Of a stretch of 35,604 nt of DNA, positions 1 through 8,575 are shown piece after piece. The position numbers and the translations under genes are program-made. Source of the stretch: Candidatus Delongbacteria bacterium (lineage in GTDB: Bacteria; Delongbacteria; UBA4055); the NCBI GenBank assembly GCA_027858795.1, contig JAQICF010000137.1, positions 1 through 35,604 of the forward strand, given 5' to 3'. The notes under the pieces were generated by a model. It saw only the letters and a program-made list of their open reading frames with translations. It was not told the origin of the DNA and searched no databases. Positions within the stretch are counted from its first letter, which is position 1; every line of letters starts with the position of its first letter.

Positions 1-3000
1 GTCTCTTTTTTGATCTGATGATCTTCAGATATACTCTGGTCAATATCAAACATCTTTAAATTTTCACTTGAATATCCGTACTTTGAAATCTGGTCATTGC
101 AGAATGAATGAAATGTGGAGATTAAATTTTTCTCAAAGAACTTATCCTTGCTCTGAATAAGCTTCGTTATCTGTTTCTCTGATAGTTTATATTTTTCAAT
201 ATTATTACCGAGATCACCTGCTACGAAGATCTTACTTTGAATAACTTCATCTAATTTTCTGTATATCCTGTTCTGCATCTCCCCTGCAGCTTTCTTTGTG
301 AAAGTAATACAAACAATATTTTCAATGTCGATGGTATCCTCATAGACCAGAAGATGAACATACTTTGAAGAAAGTACCTCTGTTTTTCCTGCACCTGCAC
401 CTGCTGCAATAATTATATTTTCAGATGCTTTTATCGCTTTATCTTTTTCTCCTGAGAACATGATATATTCTTTAGGTTTAGGATCATTTGAACTGCCTTT
501 GTTTTCCTTGAATTCAGGTATAGGAAGTGGATTTTCAAAAGTTGGTTTATAACCTTCTATCTCTTCAAATTTCGACTGCTCATTATTCGGGCATGATGAG
601 CCGAGAGAACAATATTCACAGTTTGAGTTTGCAATAGAGAAAAATCTCTGATGATCTCCAAGTCTATCCTTTAGCTCTGTAAGAAATACTGAATAATCTT
701 CATCATCACAGCTCTCCATATACGGTGATTCATTAGATAAGTAATATGAACTGATCTCACCTGAAGCATTGTTTACAGTAAAATAATCTTCCGTAAGAAT
801 AGCACATTCAGGATTTCTCCAACCAGGACTCACGTCAAAGTCAACTCCACCTATTCCATTCATTTGCTTTAAAACAGCTTCTCTGTAAAGCAGAATTTGA
901 ACCCTTTGATAGTTTTCTATTTCTTCATTGTATTTTTTAAACTTTATGGTCGATTTGATATCAATTATCTGAACAGTTTGCTTTATATCAATGAACATAA
1001 AATCGATATAACCTTCTCTGATCTTTATCTCTGGATCACTACAGACTACCATGTTATCGAACTTTACCTCAGTCTCAAAGCTATTTGTTACCGATACAGG
1101 AGTTGGTCCCATTTGCATGATAAGTCTAGCAAGGAAATTTATGATAGCATACTTCTGCTTAACAAGCTTATGATTGGCATACGGGTTGTTTTCCATCTGT
1201 TCTTTGTAATACTTTTCTATCTCTTCATCAACACCAGATACTTTTATCTTTTCATAGAGAACCTTATATACTTCCGTAAATTTTTCATTGGAAATCTCTG
1301 TCCAGTAGTATTCTGAAAACTCACCATATCTTTTTGCTGCAATTTTATCAGGGGTTTTATTATTCGTTAAAATACCTACAAGGTCATTGTAATCATTTTC
1401 GCTTAATAACTCTTTACCTTTATAGAATCTTATAAAATGCTCTGTTACATCGTGAAAGAAATTACCTTTAGTAAACGGCATCTGACTTTCAATTTCATTA
1501 TACTTTAAGTTAAGATCATGAACGAACTTTGCTGGACAAGACATGAAGCTTTCGATTCTGGAAGCTGATGACAGGTATTTTTCAATATTTCCGTCAGTAT
1601 AATTTATGCTAAACTCATCATTGGCTAAAGATTCAATCTCTTTATAAACCTGTATTTCCTTCAAGTGATCTTTGTTATTTATTAAGTCCTTAATGCTATA
1701 ATTAAAATCTTGGGACAGATCTTCTTGTTCATTGAGATTATATTCTTTTTTATCTGTGAGAATCTTGATCTTAGACTTCTGTGCAGGAAAAAGTTTCAGC
1801 AAATCATCTATCTTTGTAGATGGAATTACTTCTTCTCCCCATTGAGGAACAAAGAATGCCACTTTTTCTACATTTCCGGATGTAAATATCTTGAAATTTT
1901 CTACTAAGGTCAGGTCTGGATCAATACCATATACAGACTTATAAAGATTCTGATAATTTTCTCTTTGTAAGAACTTAATTGAATTACCTGTCTTGAGGAA
2001 ATTATCCTGTGTTAGTCCTGCAAATATTATATACTTTGAATCAGATATAGGCTCATTCATCATGTTTATTCTGACACCTTTTTGTTCTTTATTCGGAGTA
2101 ATCTTAGCTGACTTTGCAGAGATCAGATATAAATATTCAAGCATCTCAGAGAATACAATATTTTCTCCGAATATCTTGTTCAAAACTTCTTCATACTGGT
2201 AAGGATCAAAATCTATATCTTTATTTAAAATTTTCTTTAGATTTTTGAGCTTATAATGAAGTCTATCCAGCCCTTTCTTTACACCAAGCTTATCATTTTT
2301 GATATCCAGTTCTTTTATGAAATCTCTTACGACCTTCTCTTTCGCCCAACGGGCTTCTTCATCCTTAATTGTCTTAAAATTAAGTTTAAGATCAGATTGA
2401 ACCTCTGCATCCATTGTTCTTGGGCGTAACTTATCGAATAGTGTTTTCAGATCATATTCCGAGACATCAGGAAAAGCTAACGGTTCATCAGTAAGATTCA
2501 GATTGTAGAAATTTAATATCTTCTGAGTGTCCCCTTCTATCCCAGCAATCAAAACTCTTAGAATATCCGTAGAAATGTTGCTTCCACTGTATGAATATGT
2601 CGAATAAACTGGAATTTTTGAAGCTAGAAATAGATTATTCATAGATGTATAAAGATCTTTATCTGAGCAGACAACAGTAAAATCTTCTGGGAAGTAATTT
2701 GATGATGATATCTTATCCAATATAAGATGCTTTATCTTCTTAGCTTCATCCAAAGGAGAATTTGATACATACAAGTCAAGATCTTTATATTCGATCTCTG
2801 TTTCTTTATCACCTGAAAGAGCATTCGATAAAGATGAGTATTTCCCATCCCTGCTAAAGTCAATAGCTTGAGTATTTAATTTAGATAGAAACGCTTTCTC
2901 TTTAACTGATATCTCATTATCATAAAATGTAAGAGAGAATAATTCTCCTTGTTCACTTATTTTATCTATAGTTCGGATAGCTTTATCAAATATCTGACCT

Positions 3001-3476
3001 TTAAAATATAAATCATATGAATTAATATATTTTTCAATTTCTTCTAATGCATTTTCTGATAAATTGTTCTTTCTGAGATCTTCAACTACACTTTTCGGAA
3101 GTTTAGAACCTGTGATAAGCCCTCTATAATCCATGAATCTTAATAAATTCTTCTTATAATTTCTAAAATTCTTCTCTCTGAACTTAGGCAAAAGCCCTTC
3201 TATATCACCTCTTTCCATCAGAACAATAAAATCCTCTTCCCTGATCTCTTTTCCCGGACCAGTATTTGTAATTTCTCTGGCATGATCATAGATAGATCTT
3301 ATTTCAGGAAGAAATGATGTATTAAATCCATGTTCAACCAACCAATTCAACATCGATGATTTAATGCTATAACTCTGCCCAATATCCTTGATAAGCAATA
3401 TCGATTCAGCTATAACTTCCGGTTGCTTTTGTTTCCCTTCATTATCTAGAAATATTTTGTCAAAATTGATATTCAT
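1..3476 (-). CDS. AddB-like Fe-S nuclease fused to AddA/UvrD-like helicase (partial, runs off left edge)
   Basis: Probable single-chain counterpart of the AddAB helicase-nuclease that processes double-strand DNA ends for RecA recombination. The ATG at 3476 has a GGAG box about 6 nt upstream, and I read the frame without a stop to position 1 (1,158 codons). Residues 1 to about 600 resemble the catalytically dead helicase part of AddB, with a GVRI...FAGL segment near 465-490 and no N-terminal Walker A visible. A PD-(D/E)XK nuclease follows: an SCPAKF cysteine near 645, GYIDFM near 823, IDIKS near 838 and a QxxLY motif after it. CEYCSLGSSC near 953 has the C-x2-C-x5-C spacing of the AddB Fe-S cluster. 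After a proline-rich linker (about 975-1010) a superfamily 1 helicase begins: Walker A GAGAGKTE near 1028, ITFTKKAAGEM near 1060 and STFHSFC near 1122. The rest of the helicase is outside the window. Domain identity is confident; the fusion is directly visible; function as one recombination enzyme is inferred. Confidence 0.85.
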   Translation of the reverse strand, partial: MNINFDKIFLDNEGKQKQPEVIAESILLIKDIGQSYSIKSSMLNWLVEHGFNTSFLPEIRSIYDHAREITNTGPGKEIREEDFIVLMERGDIEGLLPKFREKNFRNYKKNLLRFMDYRGLITGSKLPKSVVEDLRKNNLSENALEEIEKYINSYDLYFKGQIFDKAIRTIDKISEQGELFSLTFYDNEISVKEKAFLSKLNTQAIDFSRDGKYSSLSNALSGDKETEIEYKDLDLYVSNSPLDEAKKIKHLILDKISSSNYFPEDFTVVCSDKDLYTSMNNLFLASKIPVYSTYSYSGSNISTDILRVLIAGIEGDTQKILNFYNLNLTDEPLAFPDVSEYDLKTLFDKLRPRTMDAEVQSDLKLNFKTIKDEEARWAKEKVVRDFIKELDIKNDKLGVKKGLDRLHYKLKNLKKILNKDIDFDPYQYEEVLNKIFGENIVFSEMLEYLYLISAKSAKITPNKEQKGVRINMMNEPISDSKYIIFAGLTQDNFLKTGNSIKFLQRENYQNLYKSVYGIDPDLTLVENFKIFTSGNVEKVAFFVPQWGEEVIPSTKIDDLLKLFPAQKSKIKILTDKKEYNLNEQEDLSQDFNYSIKDLINNKDHLKEIQVYKEIESLANDEFSINYTDGNIEKYLSSASRIESFMSCPAKFVHDLNLKYNEIESQMPFTKGNFFHDVTEHFIRFYKGKELLSENDYNDLVGILTNNKTPDKIAAKRYGEFSEYYWTEISNEKFTEVYKVLYEKIKVSGVDEEIEKYYKEQMENNPYANHKLVKQKYAIINFLARLIMQMGPTPVSVTNSFETEVKFDNMVVCSDPEIKIREGYIDFMFIDIKQTVQIIDIKSTIKFKKYNEEIENYQRVQILLYREAVLKQMNGIGGVDFDVSPGWRNPECAILTEDYFTVNNASGEISSYYLSNESPYMESCDDEDYSVFLTELKDRLGDHQRFFSIANSNCEYCSLGSSCPNNEQSKFEEIEGYKPTFENPLPIPEFKENKGSSNDPKPKEYIMFSGEKDKAIKASENIIIAAGAGAGKTEVLSSKYVHLLVYEDTIDIENIVCITFTKKAAGEMQNRIYRKLDEVIQSKIFVAGDLGNNIEKYKLSEKQITKLIQSKDKFFEKNLISTFHSFCNDQISKYGYSSENLKMFDIDQSISEDHQIKKE

Positions 3477-3500
3477 TTAAAGCTCCAAATATATTTATTT

Positions 3501-3529
3501 AATATGTAGGAATTAACTCATTTTTGCAA
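3501..3529 (-). promoter_or_regulatory. Candidate promoter for the AddB/AddA fusion gene
   Basis: On the minus strand TTGCAA (3529-3524) is followed after 17 bp by CATATT (3506-3501), about 25 bp before the start codon. It is the best sigma70-like pair in this intergenic region, but the -10 box matches the consensus at only four of six positions. Confidence 0.35.
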
Positions 3530-3583
3530 TTTGAAATTTTTATCTTTTTGTCCGTCACACAAGTAAGATACAAACACCACAGT

Positions 3584-3596
3584 GTCACATAGTGAC
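3584..3596. promoter_or_regulatory. Short inverted repeat in the divergent addB-fusion / fba promoter region
   Basis: GTCAC-ATA-GTGAC is a perfect 5-bp inverted repeat, with another GTCACAC half at 3554-3560. It lies about 130 bp before the aldolase gene and about 110 bp before the divergent helicase-nuclease gene. It could be an operator, but nothing identifies the regulator. Confidence 0.25.
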
Positions 3597-3726
3597 CCAG
3601 TAGAAAAAAAAGTAATAATTTTGTGATAAATATAATTTTTTCTAAAAAAATGTTTAGGTTATGCAAATAATCGTCTTTAAATTATTACTCTTAGATTAAA
3701 ATAATTAAAATAAAAAGGAGAATATC

Positions 3727-4710
3727 ATGTCTAAAACTGTTAGTTTTAAAGAGATCGGTCTTTCCAACACCCGTGAAATGTTCAAAAGAGCAATGGAAGG
3801 CGGTTACGCTGTACCTGCTTACAACTTCAACAACCTTGAGCAGCTTCAAGCAATTATCTACGGTTGTATCGAATCTAAATCACCTGTAATTGTTCAGGTT
3901 TCAAAAGGTGCAAGGGATTATGCGAATTCAACTTTATTACGCTACATGGCAATGGGTGCTGCGGACATGGCAAAGAACGAACTTGGTTCAAATATTCCAA
4001 TCGCTTTACACTTGGATCATGGTGATTCTTTTGAACTTTGTAAAGATTGTATCGACAATGGTTTCTCTTCTGTAATGATAGACGGTTCAAGTTTACCTTA
4101 TGATGAAAATGTTGCTTTAACAAAGAAAGTTGTTGAATATGCACATCCTAGAGATGTAACTGTTGAGGGAGAACTTGGAGTATTAGCAGGCATCGAGGAT
4201 GAAGTATCTCACGAAGTAAGCAATTATACAAAACCTGAGGAAGTTGAGGATTTCGTAAAAAAGACAGGCGTTGACAGCCTTGCAATTTCTATCGGAACAT
4301 CACATGGTGCATATAAATTCGTCTTAGGTCCCGGCGAATCAGTACCTCCACTAAAATTTGATATTTTAAAAGAGATCGAAAAGAAAATCCCCGGATTCCC
4401 TATCGTACTTCACGGTTCATCATCAGTACTTCCAAAGTATGTTGATATTATCAATAAGTATGGTGGAGATATGGGAAAAGCAGTTGGTGTTCCTGAGGAA
4501 CAATTAAGAAAAGCTGCTACTTCTGCTGTATGTAAGATCAATATTGATACTGACGGTAGAATGGTAGTAACTGCAATGGTAAGAAAAGTTCTTAGCGAGA
4601 AACCTGCTGAATTCGATCCTAGAAAATATCTTGGTCCTGCCAGAGATGAGTTAAAAGAAATGATCAAAGATAAGAATAGAAACGTATTAGGATCTGCAGA
4701 TCGTTATTAA
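3727..4710 (+). CDS. fba: Class II fructose-1,6-bisphosphate aldolase
   Basis: Zinc-dependent aldolase that cleaves or forms fructose-1,6-bisphosphate from dihydroxyacetone phosphate and glyceraldehyde-3-phosphate in cytosolic glycolysis and gluconeogenesis. The 327-residue length fits the family. Visible hallmarks are LHLDHGD with catalytic Asp97 and zinc ligand His98, VEGELG (145-150), the TSHGAYKF zinc His193, the LHGSS zinc His229 and the NIDTDGRM phosphate/substrate segment (272-279). The ATG at 3727 has a strong AAAGGAG box. The gene stands alone between a divergent helicase-nuclease gene and a convergent secreted-protein gene. A palindrome and a terminator hairpin follow its stop. A tagatose-bisphosphate or other class II aldolase specificity cannot be ruled out from sequence alone. 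Confidence 0.93.
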   Translation: MSKTVSFKEIGLSNTREMFKRAMEGGYAVPAYNFNNLEQLQAIIYGCIESKSPVIVQVSKGARDYANSTLLRYMAMGAADMAKNELGSNIPIALHLDHGDSFELCKDCIDNGFSSVMIDGSSLPYDENVALTKKVVEYAHPRDVTVEGELGVLAGIEDEVSHEVSNYTKPEEVEDFVKKTGVDSLAISIGTSHGAYKFVLGPGESVPPLKFDILKEIEKKIPGFPIVLHGSSSVLPKYVDIINKYGGDMGKAVGVPEEQLRKAATSAVCKINIDTDGRMVVTAMVRKVLSEKPAEFDPRKYLGPARDELKEMIKDKNRNVLGSADRY

Positions 4711-4716
4711 TTGTAT

Positions 4717-4744
4717 CGTAGAGACGTAGCACTGCTACGTCTCA
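4717..4744. repeat. Palindromic intergenic repeat, family A (copy 1)
   Basis: A 28-nt element starting CGTAGAGACGT and ending ACGTCTCA, with a perfect 10-bp stem (AGACGTAGCA / TGCTACGTCT). It shares its ends and total length with the copies at 33295 and 34167, and differs from them by a compensatory T-A to A-T change in the stem. It lies just after the aldolase stop codon. Confidence 0.8.
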
Positions 4745-4767
4745 CAACACAAATTCAGAAATTAGAA

Positions 4768-4800
4768 AAGGGCGTTTTTTAAACACCCTTTTTTATTTTT
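4768..4800 (+). terminator. Rho-independent terminator after fba, possibly bidirectional
   Basis: AAGGGCGTTT (4768-4777) pairs with AAACACCCTT (4781-4790) with one C/A mismatch, followed by a T-rich tract to 4800. On the other strand the hairpin is followed by TTTTCTAATTT, so it may also serve the convergent gene that ends at 4813. Confidence 0.75.
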
Positions 4801-4812
4801 GTTTTTCATAAA

Positions 4813-6108
4813 TTATTTAGTAGTCAACTCACCTTTGATCTCAGCAATCTCTGTAATCTTTGTTTTTGGAACAGCAAGATAAACGTTAAATGACAAACCA
4901 TAATCTTCATTTATTATATTTAAATTATCACGTCCCATAGGAAAGGTGTTTCTGTACATCTTAGTAAACATATCTGCAGAAATTACACCATTACATAATA
5001 TCTCTTTTTTCTCAAATTCCCAGTTATGCCTCTTATCATCAGGATCAATTATGGTGTTTTTACTAATAGGGATCTTTAAATTTCTAGGGTCAGGAACGAC
5101 TTCAAACCTCATTATATTACGTTGATCTCCTATACCTTTAAAAGTATTATCATTAAAACTTAAACATGGAAATCCATCCTTATCGTAAGCTTTAAATTTA
5201 TAATCTAAGCTGTATGAGTTATATTTATTATTTCCGTTAATAAATTTTCTTATTTTATGAAGAGTTCTTCCATCTAATTGATAAACATTATCTATCATTC
5301 CAGTTTTTATTAAACTGGAAACACTAGTTAAAACAATTTTATCATTACCATCCAATTCAGAAATTTTATTATTTCCTTCAATTTTTTTAAAAGCTGCATT
5401 CATAAAACTCAAACAGTTATTATAATATTTTTCAGTAATTCCAAATTCATAATTTACCTTAATGACATACCAACTGTCCATGAAATCATATTTATCACTT
5501 TCTTTTGGAGGTATTCTCATTTCAAATTCGGAAGTTTCTTCAGTTTTTAAATCTTTCATGCTTACAACACTCCCAACAATATCAGTAATTTCGTAAGCTT
5601 TAAAATTATTTATCTTAATAGAGTGAGATTTATTCAACTTTATCGGTTCAACTATTTGCTTGTAATATTCCTCAGCCAGTTTTTCCTGATTCACCTTGGT
5701 AATATTCTGCATCTTAAGATCTTTTTCAATATTTTCTTTATTCACTGAAACGGAAATTGTAGCTATATTTAACTCTTTCAATTTAGTTATCAAAATACCA
5801 GTCTTGACACTCATATCAACATTTACTTCTACCAGTCCACCTTCATCTTTACTTGTTGAAGTTACACTGTAATTTTCAATATAACCGTTTGAAAAAGAAG
5901 TGATCTCATCATTGATCGTTTGATAATTTTTCACGAATGTTGAAGAAGACATATACATTCCAACTACCTTTGCCAAGCCTTCCCTAAGAGCATTATCCAG
6001 AGCTTTTTCGGGTGTTTCTCCGAATCCAATCGATGTAACTTTCTTAATTTCAGCTCCGTTTAGAAGTAGAAATAATGAAAATGTAAGCACTAAAACTAAT
6101 TTTTTCAT
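4813..6108 (-). CDS. Secreted protein with an FlgT-like / LPP20-like N-terminal domain
   Basis: A 431-residue protein with a clear Sec signal peptide (lysine-rich start, hydrophobic residues 4-17, probable cleavage after the NGA at 17-19). Residues about 20-115 show the pattern of FlgT_N/LPP20-type domains: GFGETPEKALDNALREGLAKVVG, then a GYIENYSV strand and a VEVNVDMSVK strand. These domains occur in outer-membrane or periplasmic proteins, including flagellar T-ring protein FlgT. The rest has mixed alpha/beta character and I do not recognise it. There is no lipobox. No flagellar gene is near, so a flagellar role is not supported. It is convergent with fba and divergent from the XRE regulator gene. 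Periplasmic or outer-membrane location is inferred; the function is unknown. Confidence 0.7.
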   Translation of the reverse strand: MKKLVLVLTFSLFLLLNGAEIKKVTSIGFGETPEKALDNALREGLAKVVGMYMSSSTFVKNYQTINDEITSFSNGYIENYSVTSTSKDEGGLVEVNVDMSVKTGILITKLKELNIATISVSVNKENIEKDLKMQNITKVNQEKLAEEYYKQIVEPIKLNKSHSIKINNFKAYEITDIVGSVVSMKDLKTEETSEFEMRIPPKESDKYDFMDSWYVIKVNYEFGITEKYYNNCLSFMNAAFKKIEGNNKISELDGNDKIVLTSVSSLIKTGMIDNVYQLDGRTLHKIRKFINGNNKYNSYSLDYKFKAYDKDGFPCLSFNDNTFKGIGDQRNIMRFEVVPDPRNLKIPISKNTIIDPDDKRHNWEFEKKEILCNGVISADMFTKMYRNTFPMGRDNLNIINEDYGLSFNVYLAVPKTKITEIAEIKGELTTK

Positions 6109-6284
6109 CCGTTCTCCATTTGTATTTTAATTTATTTATACGCTGTGTGAATTAAGTAACATATTTAAGTAAATAAACTTATTGTTGTTTATCAAGGTTA
6201 AATTTTATTTTTAATTAAAATTGTCAGTTGTAAAAACTCAACCCACAGTTTAGTTTTTCTTCGAATAATACAACTATTGGATTA

Positions 6285-6313
6285 TTGATTATATATATTC
6301 TGCATGGTATATT
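6285..6313 (+). promoter_or_regulatory. Candidate sigma70-type promoter of the XRE regulator gene
   Basis: TTGATT (6285-6290), a 17-bp spacer, then TATATT (6308-6313) preceded by TGG, which gives an extended -10 form. This would place the transcript start about 20 bp before the GGAGGA box of the gene at 6342. Confidence 0.5.
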
Positions 6314-6341
6314 ACTCTCATCAATTAAGCTGGAGGAATAA

Positions 6342-6869
6342 ATGGATATTCAAAAAATCGGAAAATACATTTTGAAGTTAAGAAAACAAAAAAATATTAC
6401 TCAAAAACAATTGGGTGAAAGATTAAATGTATCTTATCAAGCAGTTTCCAAATGGGAAAGAGGTGAAACTCTACCTGATACAATGCTATTACTCGAACTG
6501 GCAGTGATTTTTGAAACATCTGTAGATAATATTCTTCGTGGTGGTGAAACAATAATGGATTTCAAAAAAACTATATCAATAAAAGAAATTAAGATGGGTA
6601 TTTATCATTTATGTAATCTTGGTAATTGTATCGGCCGAGATAATATTGTCTATTCATCTATTATAAAAGGAATTAATGAAGGAATGGTCATTGATGCTGA
6701 AGAATGTTTTAATAATAAATACAAACGTGAAGCCCTGGTAGTAGAAGTTATTGTCCAAAATATAATGAATGGTGCGTACGTTGACCTTACTGATGCAGAT
6801 AAACATCTAACTTTTGATCACTGGAAGAACATCGTAAAAAAATATGCAAAGAAACATGGGATTAAATAA
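6342..6869 (+). CDS. XRE-family helix-turn-helix transcriptional regulator
   Basis: A 175-residue cytosolic DNA-binding protein. Residues 7-61 form a Cro/C1-type HTH: IGKYILKLRKQKNITQKQLG, then the recognition-helix region VSYQAVSKWERGE and TLPDTMLLLELAVIFE, which is the typical pattern of the firmicute-like one-domain regulators. The C-terminal part (about 70-175) is not a domain I can name; it contains NLGNCIGRDN and ends in a basic helix. The ATG has a GGAGGA box at a normal distance and a good promoter upstream. It stands alone: divergent from the secreted FlgT-like protein, which is therefore a possible target, and convergent with purB. Confidence 0.85.
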   Translation: MDIQKIGKYILKLRKQKNITQKQLGERLNVSYQAVSKWERGETLPDTMLLLELAVIFETSVDNILRGGETIMDFKKTISIKEIKMGIYHLCNLGNCIGRDNIVYSSIIKGINEGMVIDAEECFNNKYKREALVVEVIVQNIMNGAYVDLTDADKHLTFDHWKNIVKKYAKKHGIK

Positions 6870-6883
6870 CGCGATACTTACAA

Positions 6884-6904
6884 CAAGGGGATCTAATCCC
6901 CTTG
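6884..6904. repeat. Palindromic intergenic repeat, family D (CAAGG...CCTTGC), copy 1
   Basis: CAAGGGGAT and ATCCCCTTG form a perfect 9-bp stem around a CTA loop, followed by CCCTGCGC. It lies 15 bp after the XRE regulator stop. The layout resembles the elements at 9831 and 34896, which also continue into C(C/T)ATAGCG. It may act as a 3'-end hairpin for the regulator transcript, but no T tract follows. Confidence 0.55.
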
Positions 6905-6922
6905 CCCTGCGCAGCTGGTGCA

Positions 6923-6959
6923 ATAAAAAAAAGGGGACGATAAGAAATCGTCCCCTACA
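6923..6959 (-). terminator. purB terminator formed by a TGTAGGGG-headed hairpin (family B)
   Basis: Read on the minus strand: TGTAGGGGACGAT, loop TTCTT, then ATCGTCCCCT, a perfect 10-bp stem, followed by a run of eight T and ATT. This is a textbook intrinsic terminator for purB. The hairpin also belongs to a repeat family: the copy at 9757 has the same TGTAGGGG head and the same TTCTT loop with compensating stem changes. Confidence 0.8.
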
Positions 6960-6993
6960 TTGTCAATTGTCCATTGTAAATTGTTAATTGAAT
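6959..6993. repeat. Heptanucleotide tandem array abutting the purB stop codon
   Basis: Five degenerate 7-bp units on the plus strand: ATTGTCA, ATTGTCC, ATTGTAA, ATTGTTA, ATTGAAT. The array touches the purB stop codon (6993-6995) at one end and the TGTAGGGG hairpin at the other. The same arrangement occurs after rnfA and after the winged-helix gene ending at 10795. Confidence 0.8.
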
Positions 6994-8426
6994 TAAACCT
7001 TCAAAGCTATATCAACATCCTCAACCTTATTCTTTTCCAGAATAGGATCAACAATCTCCTTAACAAACTCCTCCACCTGCTGAGGTGCTCTTCCGATATA
7101 AAGCTTTGGATCTGTCATTTCTTTAAGTTCATCGATCGAAAGATTGAATGAACTATCAGCAGCGATAAGATCTAAAAGATTATTCTCAAGACCTTCCACT
7201 TTTACATTTTTACCTGCTATCATAGACATTTCCCTGATCTTCTCATGAAGTTCTTGCCTGTCCCCTCCCTTCTTCACAGCATTCATAATGATATTCTCTG
7301 TTGCCATGAAAGGAATTTCAGATTGTAATCTTTTTTCTATCTGTTTTGGATAAACGACCATACCGTCAAAAATATTATTCAGGATAATTAAGATCGCATC
7401 TATAGCTAAAAATGCTTCCGGAACTGATAATCTTTTATTTGCACTGTCGTCAAGAGTTCTTTCGAACCACTGTGTCGCAGCTGTCATTGCCACTGAAGTT
7501 GTAAGTGACATTACGAACTTTGAAAGTGATGCAACTCTTTCAGATCTCATAGGATTTCTTTTGTAAGCCATAGCAGAAGATCCTATCTGACTTTTTTCGA
7601 AAGGCTCTTCAATTTCTTTTAAGTTCTGAAGTAATCTTATATCATTCGTTGTCTTATGAGCAGACTGAGCAATCGCTGAAAGAAGAGATAATACTTTATA
7701 ATCTACTTTACGAGTATAAGTCTGACCCGTAACGATATATTTTTTATCGAATCCAAGTTTCTCTGTAACAAGCTCATCCAATTTCTTAACCTTCTCTTCA
7801 TCATTCTCAAAAAGCTCTATGAATGATGCTTGAGTACCCGTTGTTCCTTTCACACCTCTGAACCTTAGAGATTCTAAGTTATGCTCAAGCTCTTCAAAAT
7901 CTAAAACAAATTCATTCAACCAAAGTGATGCTCTCTTACCTACAGTTGTTATCTGAGCTGCCTGATAATGTGTAAATCCCAATGTTGGTCTGTCTTTCTC
8001 TGATAATGCAAAATCTTTAATTCTCTTAATAAGAAGAACCAGCTTTTTCTTAACTTCAATTATTCCCTGCTTAAGTTGAATAAGATCTGTATTATCACCT
8101 ACAAAAGCTGAAGTCGCACCGAGATGAATGATCGGTTTTGCTTCAGGACATTGTAATCCGTAAGCAAATACATGGCTCATAACATCGTGGCGAACTACCT
8201 TCTCTCTAGCAATAGCATCTTCATAGTTAATAGTATTTTCATATTTCTTAAGCTCATCAACTTGTTCCTGAGTAACATTCAAACCAAGTTCTTTCTCAGA
8301 TTCAGCCAAAGCTATCCAAAGCTTTCTCCAAGTCTTAAATTTATTCTCAGGTGAGAAAATATAACTCATTTCTTTTGATGAATATCTTTCGATCAATGGG
8401 TTTTGATAAATTGTGTGATCTTTCAT
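6993..8426 (-). CDS. purB: Adenylosuccinate lyase
   Basis: Cytosolic homotetrameric lyase of the fumarase/aspartase superfamily. It releases fumarate from SAICAR and from adenylosuccinate in purine synthesis. The 477-residue length matches the long PurB form. Visible signatures are RHDVMSH (79-85), HLGATSAFVGDNTDL (101-115), the THYQAAQ catalytic His153, and the superfamily loop GSSAMAYKRNPMRSER (282-297) carrying the catalytic serine. The start at 8426 gives the expected N-terminus; its ribosome binding site is weak (TAGGTC). It is a single-gene unit, divergent from the propeller lipoprotein and convergent with the XRE regulator. Its 3' end carries a heptad array and a hairpin terminator. 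Confidence 0.95.
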   Translation of the reverse strand: MKDHTIYQNPLIERYSSKEMSYIFSPENKFKTWRKLWIALAESEKELGLNVTQEQVDELKKYENTINYEDAIAREKVVRHDVMSHVFAYGLQCPEAKPIIHLGATSAFVGDNTDLIQLKQGIIEVKKKLVLLIKRIKDFALSEKDRPTLGFTHYQAAQITTVGKRASLWLNEFVLDFEELEHNLESLRFRGVKGTTGTQASFIELFENDEEKVKKLDELVTEKLGFDKKYIVTGQTYTRKVDYKVLSLLSAIAQSAHKTTNDIRLLQNLKEIEEPFEKSQIGSSAMAYKRNPMRSERVASLSKFVMSLTTSVAMTAATQWFERTLDDSANKRLSVPEAFLAIDAILIILNNIFDGMVVYPKQIEKRLQSEIPFMATENIIMNAVKKGGDRQELHEKIREMSMIAGKNVKVEGLENNLLDLIAADSSFNLSIDELKEMTDPKLYIGRAPQQVEEFVKEIVDPILEKNKVEDVDIALKV

Positions 8427-8500
8427 TTTGACCTACTATATAATGTATTATTAATGACTCCCAAATTTACGATTTTTTTCTATAAATTGAAACAAAATAC

Positions 8501-8529
8501 TTGACATCAAAAAATAATCTCCGTATCTT
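8501..8529 (+). promoter_or_regulatory. Candidate promoter of the propeller lipoprotein gene
   Basis: A perfect TTGACA (8501-8506), a 17-bp spacer and TATCTT (8524-8529), about 47 bp before the ATG at 8576. Confidence 0.55.
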
Positions 8530-8575
8530 TACTTTATAAAACAAAGTACTTTATTCTAATCGACAGGAGCAACAA

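Noticed and set aside
897..2202. Open frames on the plus strand across 897-1316, 1710-1907 and 1993-2202
   Set aside because: They are antisense to the continuous helicase-nuclease frame, have low-complexity hydrophobic translations and no ribosome binding sites.
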